This document shows positions 1-8,889 of a stretch of 64,000 bases of DNA, piece after piece; within the stretch, counting starts at the first letter, position 1; the number at the start of each line of letters is the position of its first letter. The position numbers were made by a program, and so were the translations under genes. A model generated the notes under the pieces. That model saw only the letters and a list, made by a program, of their open reading frames with translations. It searched no databases and was not told where the DNA came from. The DNA comes from Comamonas testosteroni (GTDB lineage: Bacteria; Pseudomonadota; Gammaproteobacteria; Burkholderiales; Burkholderiaceae_C), in contig NZ_AWOR01000099.1 in NCBI RefSeq assembly GCF_000761245.1, positions 62,001 through 126,000 on the forward strand, given 5' to 3'.

Positions 1-1026
1 CTCGACATAGGCCAGCGCCACAGGCTGGTTGAGCGTGGGGCTGAGCAGACCGCTGGTGATGTGGCCGATATGCTGTCCGTCCATGTTTTCCAGCACGGCG
101 GGCTCGCGCACGGGAATGCGCTCCAGCGCGATCAGACCCACGCGCTTGCGGCGCAGCGACTGAGGGTTCTGCAATTGCTCCAGCACGATGGCCGCACCGG
201 GAAAACCGCCCTCGCGCTCGCCGCCGCTGCGGCGCACCTTCTGCATGGCCCAGTTCAGCGCGGCTTCCACCGGCGTGGTGCTGGTGTCTATGTCGTTGCC
301 GTACAGGCAAAGTCCGGCTTCTAGGCGCAGCGAGTTGCGCGCGCCCAGACCGATGGGTGCCACCTCGGGCTGCGCCAGCAGAGCTTCGGCAAAGGCTTCG
401 GCAGCTTCGCCGGGCAGGGAGATTTCAAAACCGTCCTCGCCCGTATAGCCGCTGCGCGTGATGTAGAGCGCATGGCCTTGCCAGTCGAAGTGATTGCCGG
501 TCATGAAGACCAGTTGCGTCACACCGGGAATCAGACGCGAGAGCGCCGCAGCGGCTTGCGGGCCTTGCAGGGCCAGCAGGGCGCGCTCGGGCAGTGGGAC
601 GACCTCGCAGCGGCTGGCGATGCTGCTCTTGATATGAACGATATCGGCCTCTTTGCAGGCACCGTTGACGATGAGGAACAGATCATCGCCGCGGTTGACG
701 AACATCAGATCGTCCAGAATGCCGCCTTGCTCATTGAGCAGCAGGCCGTAGCGCTGCTTGTGCAGGCCCAGGTCCATGACATCGACGGGCATCAGCGATT
801 CGAGCGCGGCAGCGGCATCGGGGCCGCGCAACAGCAGCTGGCCCATGTGCGAGACATCGAACAGGCCGGCGGCCTTGCGCGTGTGCAGATGCTCGGCCAT
901 CAGGCCTTGAGGGTATTGCACGGGCATTGAGTAGCCGGCAAACGGCACCATGCGGGCACCCAGCTTCTGGTGCAGGGCAAACAGCGGCGTGGAACGCAGA
1001 TCGGAAGAAGTGGCAGCAGCAGTCAC
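1..1026 (-). CDS. gcvT: Aminomethyltransferase (glycine cleavage T protein), 3' end outside the window
   Basis: T protein transfers the methylene group from the aminomethyl-lipoyl H protein to tetrahydrofolate and releases ammonia. The visible 342 codons run open to the window edge. They show the GcvT N-terminal core: FAGYSMPVQY near residues 29-38, the GLFDVSHMGQ block near 54-63, and GGILDDL near 101-107, which carries the conserved folate-site Asp. The start is a GTG at 1026 (protein begins MTAAATSSDL) with a CCGGAG ribosome site just upstream. A tandem glycine riboswitch lies about 75 bases before the start, which fixes both identity and regulation by glycine. The family is usually about 360-380 residues, so roughly 30 residues are missing. 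gcvH and gcvP are probably next, outside the window. Confidence 0.95.
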   Translation of the reverse strand, partial: MTAAATSSDLRSTPLFALHQKLGARMVPFAGYSMPVQYPQGLMAEHLHTRKAAGLFDVSHMGQLLLRGPDAAAALESLMPVDVMDLGLHKQRYGLLLNEQGGILDDLMFVNRGDDLFLIVNGACKEADIVHIKSSIASRCEVVPLPERALLALQGPQAAAALSRLIPGVTQLVFMTGNHFDWQGHALYITRSGYTGEDGFEISLPGEAAEAFAEALLAQPEVAPIGLGARNSLRLEAGLCLYGNDIDTSTTPVEAALNWAMQKVRRSGGEREGGFPGAAIVLEQLQNPQSLRRKRVGLIALERIPVREPAVLENMDGQHIGHITSGLLSPTLNQPVALAYVE

Positions 1027-1099
1027 AGGCAAGCGCTCCGGTGGTCAAAACCAAATGAGTGGCCATGCATGACTGAGCCATGCTTGGCGGGCTTGCCCT

Positions 1100-1338
1100 G
1101 CTGTCCGCTTTACCTGAGAGATTCACTGCACGCATTGCATCGGGCAGTTTGCTCCTTCGGTGGATGCCAGCGCACATACGAAATGACGGCCTGCATCTCT
1201 CTCCAGCAAGGGACGCTGCAGGTTTGCACACCTTGCAGCGCTTGTCAGTCCTTTTGCCTGAGCGTTTTGACACCGGGTGGGGCGTCTGCGCCTTCGGCGG
1301 TGCGAGGCAGCTTCAAGCTGCCGGCACTCTCTCCTGAC
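1100..1338 (-). promoter_or_regulatory. Tandem glycine riboswitch in the gcvT leader
   Basis: Read on the minus strand, two aptamers follow one another. Each starts with a GGAGAGAG-type P1 strand (1327-1334 and about 1196-1204), contains a CCGAAGG(A/C)GCA core, and ends with CAGG(C/T)AAA-GGAC or a similar sequence (CAGGCAAAAGGAC near 1246-1258; CAGGTAAAGCGGAC near 1102-1115). These are the conserved blocks of the gcvT-type glycine riboswitch. The second aptamer ends about 75 bases before the GTG of gcvT. A TAGAAT box at 1346-1351 could be the -10 element. In the family, glycine binding normally turns gcv expression on. No expression-platform hairpin was worked out here. Confidence 0.93.
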
Positions 1339-1434
1339 GTTGACGATTCTAGCGGTGGGCAGGGTGCCTGCACCACCGCAATGAATGGATTTTGGGGTTT
1401 TCGAGCACAGATCGTCGGAATTGAGCTTGCGCTT

Positions 1435-1992
1435 TCACTGCGGTTCCGTGTTCATGGTGGGCGTGCGAGGGACATCGACCTCTTGGCGTGGAAACACCAG
1501 TTGGTAGGGCTGCTCGAAGCAGGCCGTCACGGCCTGGCCCTGGCGCATGCCGGGCTTGAACTTCCAGCGTTCGAGCGAGCGCATGATGGACTTCACGATG
1601 CGGGGATCGGTATCGGCGGGCTGATAGGCCACACGGCCGAGCTGACCCTGAGCCGTGACTTCCAGGCGGAAGACCACCGTGGTTTCCAGCCCGTTTGGAA
1701 ACCAGTGGGCGCTGATGAAAGGCGTGGTGTGACGGCGTGGCCGGGGTTGCTGATCGAGCTGGGCGGGAGGTGTGCAATCTGCATTGATCCAGGCAGGCCA
1801 TTCCATGCTCTGTGGACGCTTTGGAGATGCCGCCGGGGCAGGTGTCAGCTCCGGCTTTGGGGAAACCGTGTCTGGTGTGTCGGCTCTCGCAAGCGGCTTG
1901 GGCTGGCTGTCATCAGGAAGGCTGGAGCAGGCGCCGAGCAGCAAGCTGAGCAGAGAAGCGGCGGCAAGGTGTGGGGTGCGCGTAAAGTCCAT
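1435..1992 (-). CDS. Lipoprotein with TonB-like C-terminal domain
   Basis: The 185-residue product starts with a lipoprotein signal (hydrophobic ASLLSLLLGAC, lipobox Cys near residue 22). A Pro-rich linker (PKPELTPAPAASPKRP) follows, then a C-terminal domain with TTVVFRLEVTAQGQLG and SLERWKFKPGMRQGQAV, which matches the TonB C-terminal fold (the 'W-F-P' block). TonB proteins are usually anchored by an N-terminal helix; a lipid-anchored form suggests an envelope protein that need not energise transport. It lies 44 bases downstream of the metallo-hydrolase gene on the same strand, so the two may be cotranscribed. An in-frame ATG at 2010 (MADNALMDF) is an alternative start; 1992 gives the tighter signal peptide. 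Confidence 0.72.
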   Translation of the reverse strand: MDFTRTPHLAAASLLSLLLGACSSLPDDSQPKPLARADTPDTVSPKPELTPAPAASPKRPQSMEWPAWINADCTPPAQLDQQPRPRRHTTPFISAHWFPNGLETTVVFRLEVTAQGQLGRVAYQPADTDPRIVKSIMRSLERWKFKPGMRQGQAVTACFEQPYQLVFPRQEVDVPRTPTMNTEPQ

Positions 1993-2036
1993 GAGCGCAT
2001 TGTCGGCCATGTTTGTCGGCCATGTCGGCAGCGCTT

Positions 2037-3215
2037 TCAGGGTTGCGCCGGGCGCAGGTCCAGTCCCTTGCTGTCGGCCTCGGCGCAGGCGCGCCACCAG
2101 GCCGAGCCCGCATGCGGAGCGCCCAGGTCCAGGCGCTCGCCCATCATGGGCGTGGCGATCTCTATGCCGTGCTGTCTGCCCAGACTCAGGATCTGCTCGA
2201 ACGGGTCCCACCAGGCATGCATGGCGAGGTTGAAGGTGCCGTTGTGTATGGGCAGCAGCCATTGGCCGCCGAGATCCCGGTGGGCCTGCACGGTCTGGGC
2301 CGGATGCATATGGACATAGGGCCAGTGGGCGTCGTAGGCACCGGTCTCCATCAATGTGACATCGAAGGGGCCGAAGCGCCTGCCGATTTCGGCAAAGCCG
2401 TCGAAGTAGCCGCCATCGCCGCTGAAGAAGACGCGCAGCGGCCTGTCGGCCTGGCGGTCTTCTATGGTCCAGGAAGCCCATAGGGTGCGGTTGCCGTCGC
2501 GCAGGCTGCGTCCCGAGAAATGCTGGGCGGGCGTGGCCGTGAAACGCAGGCCGTCGACCTCGCTGCCCTGCCACCAGTCGTGCTGCACGATCTTGTCGGC
2601 CGGCACGCCCCAGGCTGCCAGTCTGTCTCCCACACCCAGAGGGCAGAGAAACACTCCCACCTTGGGCGCGAGCACGCGAATGCTGGCACGGTCCAGGTGG
2701 TCGTAGTGGTCATGCGAGAGCAGCACGCCGCGCAGGGCCGGCAACTCGTCCAGGGCAATCGGCGGGGCATGAAAGCGCTTGGGGCCGGCAAACGATAGCG
2801 GCGAGGCACGCTCGGAAAACACGGGATCCGTCAGCCACCAGCCGCCGCGCAGCTTCATCAGCAAGGTCGAATGGCCCAGGCGATACAGGCTGCGTTCGGG
2901 CGCGAGGTCCAGCTCGGCCGTGCTCAGCGACAGCACCGGCAGCGCCTTGCCCGGCTCGGAATCGGCCGGCTTGTTGAAGAAGAACTTCCAGAGCGTCCCT
3001 GCATCGGGCTTGGGGCCGTCGGCCGGACGTGGATGTGTGTTGCGAAAGCGCCCGCTCGAGTACTGAGGCGAGTCCTCGTAGTCGGCGATGGGGGTGGAGA
3101 GGCTTGGTTTGCGAAACAAGATCGGACGCCTTAGTAAGACATTTGCTGCAGTTTGGGACGGTTTGCCGCGCTGCAAGAGCCGGCTTGCGAGAGGCCGTAT
3201 CGCCGGGGCGGCCAT
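2037..3215 (-). CDS. Metallo-beta-lactamase-fold hydrolase (NAPE-PLD/UlaG-like)
   Basis: The product has the metal-binding signature LSHDHYDHLD (near residues 167-176 from this start), the later FSGDGGYFDGF block carrying the bridging Asp, and a C-terminal PIHNGTFNLAMHAWWDP segment whose His completes a dinuclear zinc site. This is the pattern of the NAPE-PLD / L-ascorbate-6-phosphate lactonase-like branch of the MBL fold; substrate unknown. No signal peptide is evident. The N-terminus is uncertain: the ATG at 3215 gives 392 residues but the first ~32 are Arg-rich and weakly protein-like. A TTG at 3119 with AAGG upstream gives 360 residues and leaves more room for a promoter shared with the divergent TPR gene. 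Confidence 0.85.
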   Translation of the reverse strand: MAAPAIRPLASRLLQRGKPSQTAANVLLRRPILFRKPSLSTPIADYEDSPQYSSGRFRNTHPRPADGPKPDAGTLWKFFFNKPADSEPGKALPVLSLSTAELDLAPERSLYRLGHSTLLMKLRGGWWLTDPVFSERASPLSFAGPKRFHAPPIALDELPALRGVLLSHDHYDHLDRASIRVLAPKVGVFLCPLGVGDRLAAWGVPADKIVQHDWWQGSEVDGLRFTATPAQHFSGRSLRDGNRTLWASWTIEDRQADRPLRVFFSGDGGYFDGFAEIGRRFGPFDVTLMETGAYDAHWPYVHMHPAQTVQAHRDLGGQWLLPIHNGTFNLAMHAWWDPFEQILSLGRQHGIEIATPMMGERLDLGAPHAGSAWWRACAEADSKGLDLRPAQP

Positions 3216-3269
3216 TCCAATGATCCGATGGGGTGAATGCGACACTCGCTGCCTGAGGAGCAAATACAC

Positions 3270-3599
3270 ATGAATCCCATGGTTCGCAATCTGGAGAGCA
3301 TGCTGGCGGCCGGCAAGGACGGTGCGCTGCTGCGCTATACCCTGGGCAAGGCCTATGCCGACGACGAGCAGATGGCGGTGGCGCGCGAGCATCTGCGCAA
3401 GGCCACGGCACTGGATGCCGAATACTCCGTCGCCTGGAAGCAGCTGGGCAAGGTGGAGCTGGCGCTGGGTGATGCGCAGGCGGCGCGAGCCGCCTGGCAG
3501 CAAGGGCTGAGCTGTGCCCAGGCCAAGGGCGATGCCCAGGTCGTCAAGGAGTTGCAGGTGTTTATGCGACGCCTGGACAAGCAGGCTGACGGCGCTTAG
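3270..3599 (+). CDS. Small tetratricopeptide-repeat protein
   Basis: This 109-residue protein is built from TPR-like helical pairs: LLRYTLGKAYADDEQMAVA followed by AREHLRKATALDAEYSVAW and KQLGKVELALGDAQAARAAW, with the Gly/Ala/Tyr spacing of TPRs. It has no signal or membrane segment, so it is probably a cytoplasmic protein-interaction module. The start at 3270 is favoured over the in-frame ATG at 3237 because GAGGAG (3255-3260) sits nine bases upstream. It is divergent from the metallo-hydrolase gene. Partner unknown. Confidence 0.82.
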   Translation: MNPMVRNLESMLAAGKDGALLRYTLGKAYADDEQMAVAREHLRKATALDAEYSVAWKQLGKVELALGDAQAARAAWQQGLSCAQAKGDAQVVKELQVFMRRLDKQADGA

Positions 3600-3607
3600 G
3601 AACTATC

Positions 3608-3650
3608 AAAAAAATAGCTGAAAGCGCTTTTGCATCAAGCGCTTTCAGCC
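3608..3650 (-). terminator. Intrinsic terminator of the emr operon (repeat-family hairpin)
   Basis: A perfect 13-bp stem (GCTGAAAGCGCTT, 3617-3629, against 3637-3649) with a seven-base loop is followed, on the minus strand, by a run of Ts (3609-3614). It ends the minus-strand efflux operon and may also stop the convergent TPR transcript. Its sequence belongs to the AATAGCTG...AGCGCTT hairpin family seen elsewhere in the window. Confidence 0.75.
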
Positions 3651-3668
3651 AATTTGGTCTGATGTTAA

Positions 3669-5282
3669 TCAGTGTGCGCCGGCGGCCGCGTCGGCGCCTC
3701 CTGCGGCAGCGGCCGGGCGCTTGGTGAACCAGATCAGCACGATCAGGCTCAGGAACAGGAAGGACGATGCCAGAAAGATGTCGTCGGCGGCCCGCGTGAA
3801 GGCCTGCTGATCGATCAGCCGGTTGATCTGGGCATAGGCCTGCTCGGCGCTCATGCCTGCTGCCTGCAGGTTTCTGACCGTGCTCGCAAACGTGCCCTGG
3901 CCCTGCACCAGCAGCTCGGTCAGATGCGCATGGTGCATGGAGGCCCGGCTTTCCCAGAGCGTGGTGGCAATCGAGGTGCCCATGGCGCCCGCCGTGATGC
4001 GCACGAAGTTGGACAGGCCTGCTGCGGCAGGAATGCGATCCGGCGTCAGCCCGCTCAGCGTGATGGTGGTCAGCGGAATGAAGAAAAAGGCCATTGCGCC
4101 GCCCTGAATCAGCGTGGGAATCAGGATATGGGCGAAATCGGTCTCCACGGTGAACTGCGAGCGCATCCACAGCACCATGGCAAACACGATGAAGGCAATG
4201 GTTGCCATCTTGCGCGGATCCCAGACACCGACCTTGCGGCCCACCATGGGCGTGAGCAGGATGGCCAGCAGGCCCACCGGGGCCAGGGCCAGGCCGGCCG
4301 AGGTGGAGGTGTAGCCCATCCATTGCTGCAGCCACAGCGGCAGCAGCACCACATTGCCGAAGAACAGGCCATAGGCGATCGACAGCGCGATCGAGCCGGC
4401 CGCAAAGTTGCGCCGCTTGAACAGGCGCAGATCGACGACGGGATGGGCGTCGGTCAGCTCCCAGACCACGAACACGGCAAAGGCCACCACGGCAATCACC
4501 GCAAAGGCGATGATTTCATTGGAGGCAAACCAGTCCAGCTCCTTGCCCTTGTCCAGCATCAGCTGCAGTGCCGCCACCCAGAGCACGAGCAGGGACAGGC
4601 CCACGGTGTCGATAGGCAGCTTGCGCGTGGGCGTTTCGCGGTTGCGGTAGATGCTCCAGGTCATGAGGGCCGAGAGCAGGCCCACGGGCACATTGATGTA
4701 GAAGATCCAGGGCCAGGAAATGTTGTCCGTGATCCAGCCGCCCAGCAGCGGCCCCACCACGGGCGCGACCAGCGTGGTCACGCCCCAGAGCGATAGCGCC
4801 ACACCGGCCTTGGCGGGCGGATAGCTGGACAGCAGCAGGGTCTGCGACAGCGGAATCATGGGGCCGGCCACGGCGCCTTGCAGCACACGGAACAGCACCA
4901 GCATCTCCAGCGAGGAGGCAAAGCCGCAGAGCCAGGAGGTCAGCACGAACAGCAGCACGCTCATGGTGAACAGGCGCACGGCGCCGAAGCGCTGGGTGAG
5001 CCAGCCCGTCAGCGGCACGGAGATGGCATTGGCCACACCGAAGCTGGTGATGACCCAGGTGCCCTGGCTGGGGCTGACGCCCACATCGCCGGAGATGGCC
5101 GGAATGGCCACGTTGGCGATGGAGGAGTCCAGCACGTTCATGAAGGTGGCCAGCGATAGTGCCAGCGTGCCCAGAGCGAGCTGCGCGCCCTTGAGAGGGG
5201 CGATGGCAGGCGGCATGGGGCGGGCCGCCGGAGCCGGTGGCGAGGCGCCCGCTCCGGGGTCGTCAGAGGTCGTGGAAGTCAT
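3669..5282 (-). CDS. DHA2-family MFS drug efflux permease (EmrB-like)
   Basis: The 537-residue inner-membrane protein has about 14 hydrophobic helices and the DHA2 hallmark LDSSIANVAIP in the first helix (near residues 51-61), the RVLQGAVAGPMIPLSQ motif-C region, and a periplasmic-loop layout like EmrB/FarB. Such pumps use the proton gradient to export hydrophobic drugs, uncouplers or bile-like compounds through a fusion protein and an outer membrane channel. It is the last gene of the operon marR-outer membrane factor-emrA-emrB, 15 bases after emrA. The N-terminus (about 30 residues rich in Pro and Ala) is cytosolic. Regulation is presumably by the MarR repressor at the head of the operon. 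Substrate cannot be read from sequence. Confidence 0.92.
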   Translation of the reverse strand: MTSTTSDDPGAGASPPAPAARPMPPAIAPLKGAQLALGTLALSLATFMNVLDSSIANVAIPAISGDVGVSPSQGTWVITSFGVANAISVPLTGWLTQRFGAVRLFTMSVLLFVLTSWLCGFASSLEMLVLFRVLQGAVAGPMIPLSQTLLLSSYPPAKAGVALSLWGVTTLVAPVVGPLLGGWITDNISWPWIFYINVPVGLLSALMTWSIYRNRETPTRKLPIDTVGLSLLVLWVAALQLMLDKGKELDWFASNEIIAFAVIAVVAFAVFVVWELTDAHPVVDLRLFKRRNFAAGSIALSIAYGLFFGNVVLLPLWLQQWMGYTSTSAGLALAPVGLLAILLTPMVGRKVGVWDPRKMATIAFIVFAMVLWMRSQFTVETDFAHILIPTLIQGGAMAFFFIPLTTITLSGLTPDRIPAAAGLSNFVRITAGAMGTSIATTLWESRASMHHAHLTELLVQGQGTFASTVRNLQAAGMSAEQAYAQINRLIDQQAFTRAADDIFLASSFLFLSLIVLIWFTKRPAAAAGGADAAAGAH

Positions 5283-5297
5283 GGCTGATTCCGCGTC

Positions 5298-6611
5298 TTA
5301 TTGCGCAGCTTGGGCTGCGGGCTGGGCGGGCTGAGCGGGTGCGGCCGGGGCGGGCAGATCGGCCAGCTGGGTCAGCGCCGGCAGCTTGTCGCCCGCGATG
5401 ATGTGCTGGATGCGCTGCTCGGCCTGGGCCAGGCTGCCGTCATAGACCGTGGTCTGGGCCACGGGCTCGGTGCGCGGCGTGCTGGCCAGGGCCTGGCCGT
5501 CCTTGTCGCGGATGTCGACCTTCACGTCCATGGACAGGCCCACACGCAGCGGGTGCTGCTTGAGCGCTTCGGGCTCCAGGCTGATGCGCACGGGAACGCG
5601 CTGCACCACCTTGATCCAGTTGCCCGTGGCGTTCTGCGCAGGCAGCAGCGCAAACGCCGCACCCGTGCCCGCGCCCAGGCCCACGACCTTGCCTTCGTAC
5701 GTGGTCTTGTCGCCGTAGACATCGGCGGTCAGCTCCACCTTCTGGCCCATGCGCAGATCGGCCAGCTGGCTTTCCTTGAAGTTGGCGTCCACCCAGAGCT
5801 TGTGCAGATCGACCACTGTTAGCAGCGGCGAGCCGGCGGCCACGCGCTGGCCCAGTTGCACGCCGCGCTTGGCCACAAAGCCGTCCACGGGCGCGATCAG
5901 GCGTGTGCGCTGCAGGGCCAGATAGGCTTCGCGCACCTTGGCTGCGGCCGCCATGACGGCGGGGAAGTCCTCGGCCGTCGCTCCCTTGGTCTGGGCTTCG
6001 GCGGCTGTCAGCTGGGCCTTGGCCGCGCGCACAGCGGCTTCTGCGGCCGCCACGGCGTTGCTGGCGGCCGTGGCCAGGGCCTTGGCATGGTCAAACTCTT
6101 CCTTGCCCACGGCACCGGTGGCCGTAAGCGGGCGGCGGCGCGCCACATCGTCGTTGGCCTTGGCGGCATCGGCCTTGAGGCGCAGCAGATCGGCTTCGCG
6201 CTGGGCCACCTGGGCGGCCAGCGGGGCGTTGTTGGCGTACAGGGTGCGAGTCTGGCGCGCGGTCTGGGCCAGTTGCGACTCGGCCTGGGCCAGTTGCACC
6301 AGATAGTCGGCAGGGTCCAGTTGCACCAGCAATTGGCCGGCCCTGACATAGTCGGTATCGTCGGCGCCGATGCTGATCACGGTGCCGCCGACCTGGGGCG
6401 TGATCTGCACCACGTTGCCGGCCACATAGGCGTTGTCCGTGGTCTGGTAGTTGCGGGCCACCATCCAGTGCCAGCCGCCCCAGGCGATGGCGGCCACGGC
6501 GACGACGGCCGCCACGATGGTCAGGCCCTTGCGGCGGCCCGCAGGGTTGGCGCTGGGTGTGGCTGCCGCAGGAGCTTGGGGAGCGTTCTGAGTAGGCTTG
6601 GTGTCGGTCAT
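5298..6611 (-). CDS. Periplasmic adaptor / membrane fusion protein (EmrA-like)
   Basis: HlyD/EmrA-family adaptor of 437 residues. One N-terminal transmembrane helix (near residues 29-47, GLTIVAAVVAVAAIAW) is followed by the lipoyl-type half motif TTDNAYVAGNVVQITPQVGG. A long Ala/Lys/Gln coiled-coil hairpin (about 100-215) and a second lipoyl half (TRLIAPVDGFVAKRGVQLGQ) with beta-barrel segments complete it. It bridges the EmrB-like pump and the outer membrane factor. The C-terminal 25 residues are an Ala-Pro-Gln low-complexity tail. It lies between the two partner genes in the operon, with a 151-base gap upstream that contains repeat-like sequence. Confidence 0.92.
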   Translation of the reverse strand: MTDTKPTQNAPQAPAAATPSANPAGRRKGLTIVAAVVAVAAIAWGGWHWMVARNYQTTDNAYVAGNVVQITPQVGGTVISIGADDTDYVRAGQLLVQLDPADYLVQLAQAESQLAQTARQTRTLYANNAPLAAQVAQREADLLRLKADAAKANDDVARRRPLTATGAVGKEEFDHAKALATAASNAVAAAEAAVRAAKAQLTAAEAQTKGATAEDFPAVMAAAAKVREAYLALQRTRLIAPVDGFVAKRGVQLGQRVAAGSPLLTVVDLHKLWVDANFKESQLADLRMGQKVELTADVYGDKTTYEGKVVGLGAGTGAAFALLPAQNATGNWIKVVQRVPVRISLEPEALKQHPLRVGLSMDVKVDIRDKDGQALASTPRTEPVAQTTVYDGSLAQAEQRIQHIIAGDKLPALTQLADLPAPAAPAQPAQPAAQAAQ

Positions 6612-6762
6612 GATGTTGGCGCTTTGTTATCTGTGAAGCGGTTTTGCGCTATTGAAAAAGAGGAGCTGCTAACGCTTGTAAATAAAGGAATTGAAGGTGT
6701 TTTCACCTTGAATTCGTTAGTAGGAAAGCGATAGAAGCTATTGATTTTGTTGAGTGCGGTGT

Positions 6763-8247
6763 TTATTGCAGAGCAACGGCCGAGGTGTCGTCGCTCCAGC
6801 CGCCGCCCAGGGCTGCGGCCAGGGCCACACGGGTGTCCAACTCGCGTGCCTGCAGGTCCACGGCCAGGCGACGCTGGTTGATGAGCTGGGTTTCGGTGTT
6901 GAGCACGGTGATCTGGCTGCCCAGGCCGGCCTGATAGCGCTGCACGGCAAAGTCATAGGCCCGCTCGGCCTTGGATAGCGACTCGGTTTGCAGCTGCTGC
7001 TGGCGCTGCAGCGATTGCACGGAGGCAATGGCGTCGCCCGCCTGTTTGACGGCATCGAGCACGGCGCCGTTGTACTGGGCGATGACAGTGTCTAGATCGG
7101 CCTGTTTGCCGCGCAGCTGGGCGCGCAGGCGCTTGCCGTCGAAGATAGGCAGGCGCAGCGCAGGCGTGATGCCCATCTGGCGCGAGCTGCCCTGCAGCAG
7201 ATTGTCCAGGCCCAGCGCGTTCAGGCCCACGAAGGCCGTCAGGTTCACATCGGGGTAGAAGTCGGCCTTGGCGGATTCAATGCCTTGCGTGGCCGCTTCC
7301 ACGCGCCAGCGCGCTGCCACCACATCGGGGCGGCGGCCCAGCAGATCCGCGCCCAGTGCCTGGGGCACGGGCTGGATGCGCAGCACCGACAGTCTGGGCG
7401 AGAGCGCATTTTGCGCATCGGGCGCCTGGGCGCAGAGCACGGCAATCGTGCGGCGCGCCAGCGTGATCTGCTCGCCGAGCATTTCGATCTGGGTTTGGGC
7501 ATCGGGCATGCCGGCCTGGGCCTGGGTCAACTCCACCTGGCTGTCCAGGCCCGCTTTGGTGCGCTGCTCGCTCAGGTTCAGCAGTGACTGGCGCTGACCC
7601 AGCGTGCGCTGTGCCACTTCCTTTTGGGCAATCAGCCGGGCCAGGGCGATATAGCTGCGCGCCACCTGTGCGGCCAGCTGGTTGGCGGCGGCGGCGCTGT
7701 CGGCCTTGGCAGCACGCGCCTGGCCCAGTGCGGCCTGCAGATCTGCGGCATGCTTGCCGAAGAAATCGGGCGACCAGGACAGGCCGGCCTGTAAGTTGCC
7801 GCTGTTGTAGATATTGCCCGCAATGGGGGCGGGAATCATGCCGTTGGCCGTGTAGCGCTGGCGTGTGGCGTCGGCGCTCAGCGTGCCGCGCACATCGCTG
7901 GCCGTGCTGCTGGCCGTGGCCAGGGCTGCGGCTTTTTCAAAGCGGGCGTTGCTGGCGGCCAGACTGGGGCTGCCGGCCAGGGCCTGATCGATGAGCTGAT
8001 TGAGCTGGGCATCGCCCAGACCTGTCCACCATTGGGAGGAGGCCAGCGCCGTGGCGTCCGCAGCGCTGAGGCTGGCGGAGTCGTTCAGGCCGACATCGGC
8101 CGAGCCCAGTCGTGCCAGCGGCTGGTGCGCCGGCCCTTGCGAGGCACAGCCTGCCAGCGCGAGCACGGCGGCCAGTGCTGCGGTTGCCAGCAGCGAACGG
8201 CCGGGGGCGCACTCGGTGGCGGGTTTGCGTGAAGGTCTAGAGGTCAT
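6763..8247 (-). CDS. Outer membrane efflux lipoprotein (NodT/OprM family)
   Basis: TolC-like channel of the RND/MFS efflux type, 494 residues. It starts with a lipoprotein signal ending LALAGC (Cys near residue 34), then two copies of the OEP repeat with the typical FDGKRLRAQLRGKQADLD and YQAGLGSQITVLNTETQL blocks. The LLGRRPDVVAARWRVEAA segment is the family's 'RRPDI' signature. It is the second gene of the marR operon, 60 bases after marR, and provides the outer membrane exit for the EmrAB-like pair. Confidence 0.93.
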   Translation of the reverse strand: MTSRPSRKPATECAPGRSLLATAALAAVLALAGCASQGPAHQPLARLGSADVGLNDSASLSAADATALASSQWWTGLGDAQLNQLIDQALAGSPSLAASNARFEKAAALATASSTASDVRGTLSADATRQRYTANGMIPAPIAGNIYNSGNLQAGLSWSPDFFGKHAADLQAALGQARAAKADSAAAANQLAAQVARSYIALARLIAQKEVAQRTLGQRQSLLNLSEQRTKAGLDSQVELTQAQAGMPDAQTQIEMLGEQITLARRTIAVLCAQAPDAQNALSPRLSVLRIQPVPQALGADLLGRRPDVVAARWRVEAATQGIESAKADFYPDVNLTAFVGLNALGLDNLLQGSSRQMGITPALRLPIFDGKRLRAQLRGKQADLDTVIAQYNGAVLDAVKQAGDAIASVQSLQRQQQLQTESLSKAERAYDFAVQRYQAGLGSQITVLNTETQLINQRRLAVDLQARELDTRVALAAALGGGWSDDTSAVALQ

Positions 8248-8307
8248 GGAAAAGTGCCAGTGGTTTTTATTGAAATAGGGCGGTGAAAAAGCAGGCAGCA
8301 GGCCAGC

Positions 8308-8883
8308 CTAGTGTCTGGGGTCGCGGCCTGCCTCGTTCGTTTGGATGGGGGGCTTGCCCGGCTCCTGGGTCAGGGCCTCGCGCAGCGCATCGCCGTTGAC
8401 CAGCATGCGCTGCAGCATGGACAGCATCAGCGTGCATTCGCTGTGGCTGAAGCCGCGCAGATGGCCGTTGAGCACCTTGGTCAGCACCTTGGGCACCTGG
8501 GTGGCGACGCTGCGCCCTTCCTCGGTGAGCACCAGATGCACCACGCGCCGGTCGGTGGTGGAGCGCTCGCGACGCAGCAGTCCCTTGGCCTCGATGCGGT
8601 CCAGCGCGCGCGTCACCGAAGCCGGGTCCATGCCCAGGTCCTTGGCCAGCGTGCTGCTATTGGTGTCGGAGCAGACCAGCAGCTTGTACAGCGGCAGCCA
8701 CTGCACATAGGTCAGTCCTTGCTCGGCCAGCTGGGCGTCGGCCAGCTGCAGGATGGAGCTGAGTACACGCCGCATGAGAAAGCCAATGCTTTTGTCCGGC
8801 GCGTAGACCCCTGCCTGGTAGAAGAAGCTGGACTCGTCCTGCGGGTCGATGATGGGGTCGGTCTGGTTTTGCAATGGCTCCAC
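8308..8883 (-). CDS. MarR-family transcriptional regulator of the efflux operon
   Basis: Winged-helix repressor: a recognition region with SSTLAKDLGMDPASVTRALD and the wing sequence STTDRRVVHLVLTEEG are diagnostic of MarR. It heads the operon encoding the outer membrane factor, adaptor and pump, so it very likely represses its own operon until a ligand binds. There is no upstream ATG. GTG at 8883 (191 residues) was chosen because TTG at 8916 (202 residues) would place the start codon inside the candidate operator. Neither start has a strong ribosome site, so the true start is open. The roughly 40-residue N-terminal extension is longer than in most MarR proteins. Confidence 0.85.
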   Translation of the reverse strand: MEPLQNQTDPIIDPQDESSFFYQAGVYAPDKSIGFLMRRVLSSILQLADAQLAEQGLTYVQWLPLYKLLVCSDTNSSTLAKDLGMDPASVTRALDRIEAKGLLRRERSTTDRRVVHLVLTEEGRSVATQVPKVLTKVLNGHLRGFSHSECTLMLSMLQRMLVNGDALREALTQEPGKPPIQTNEAGRDPRH

Positions 8884-8889
8884 CAATAT

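Noticed and set aside
970..2319. Plus-strand open frame of 449 codons over the riboswitch and TonB-like gene
   Set aside because: It crosses the glycine riboswitch, is antisense to a supported gene and has no family-like sequence.
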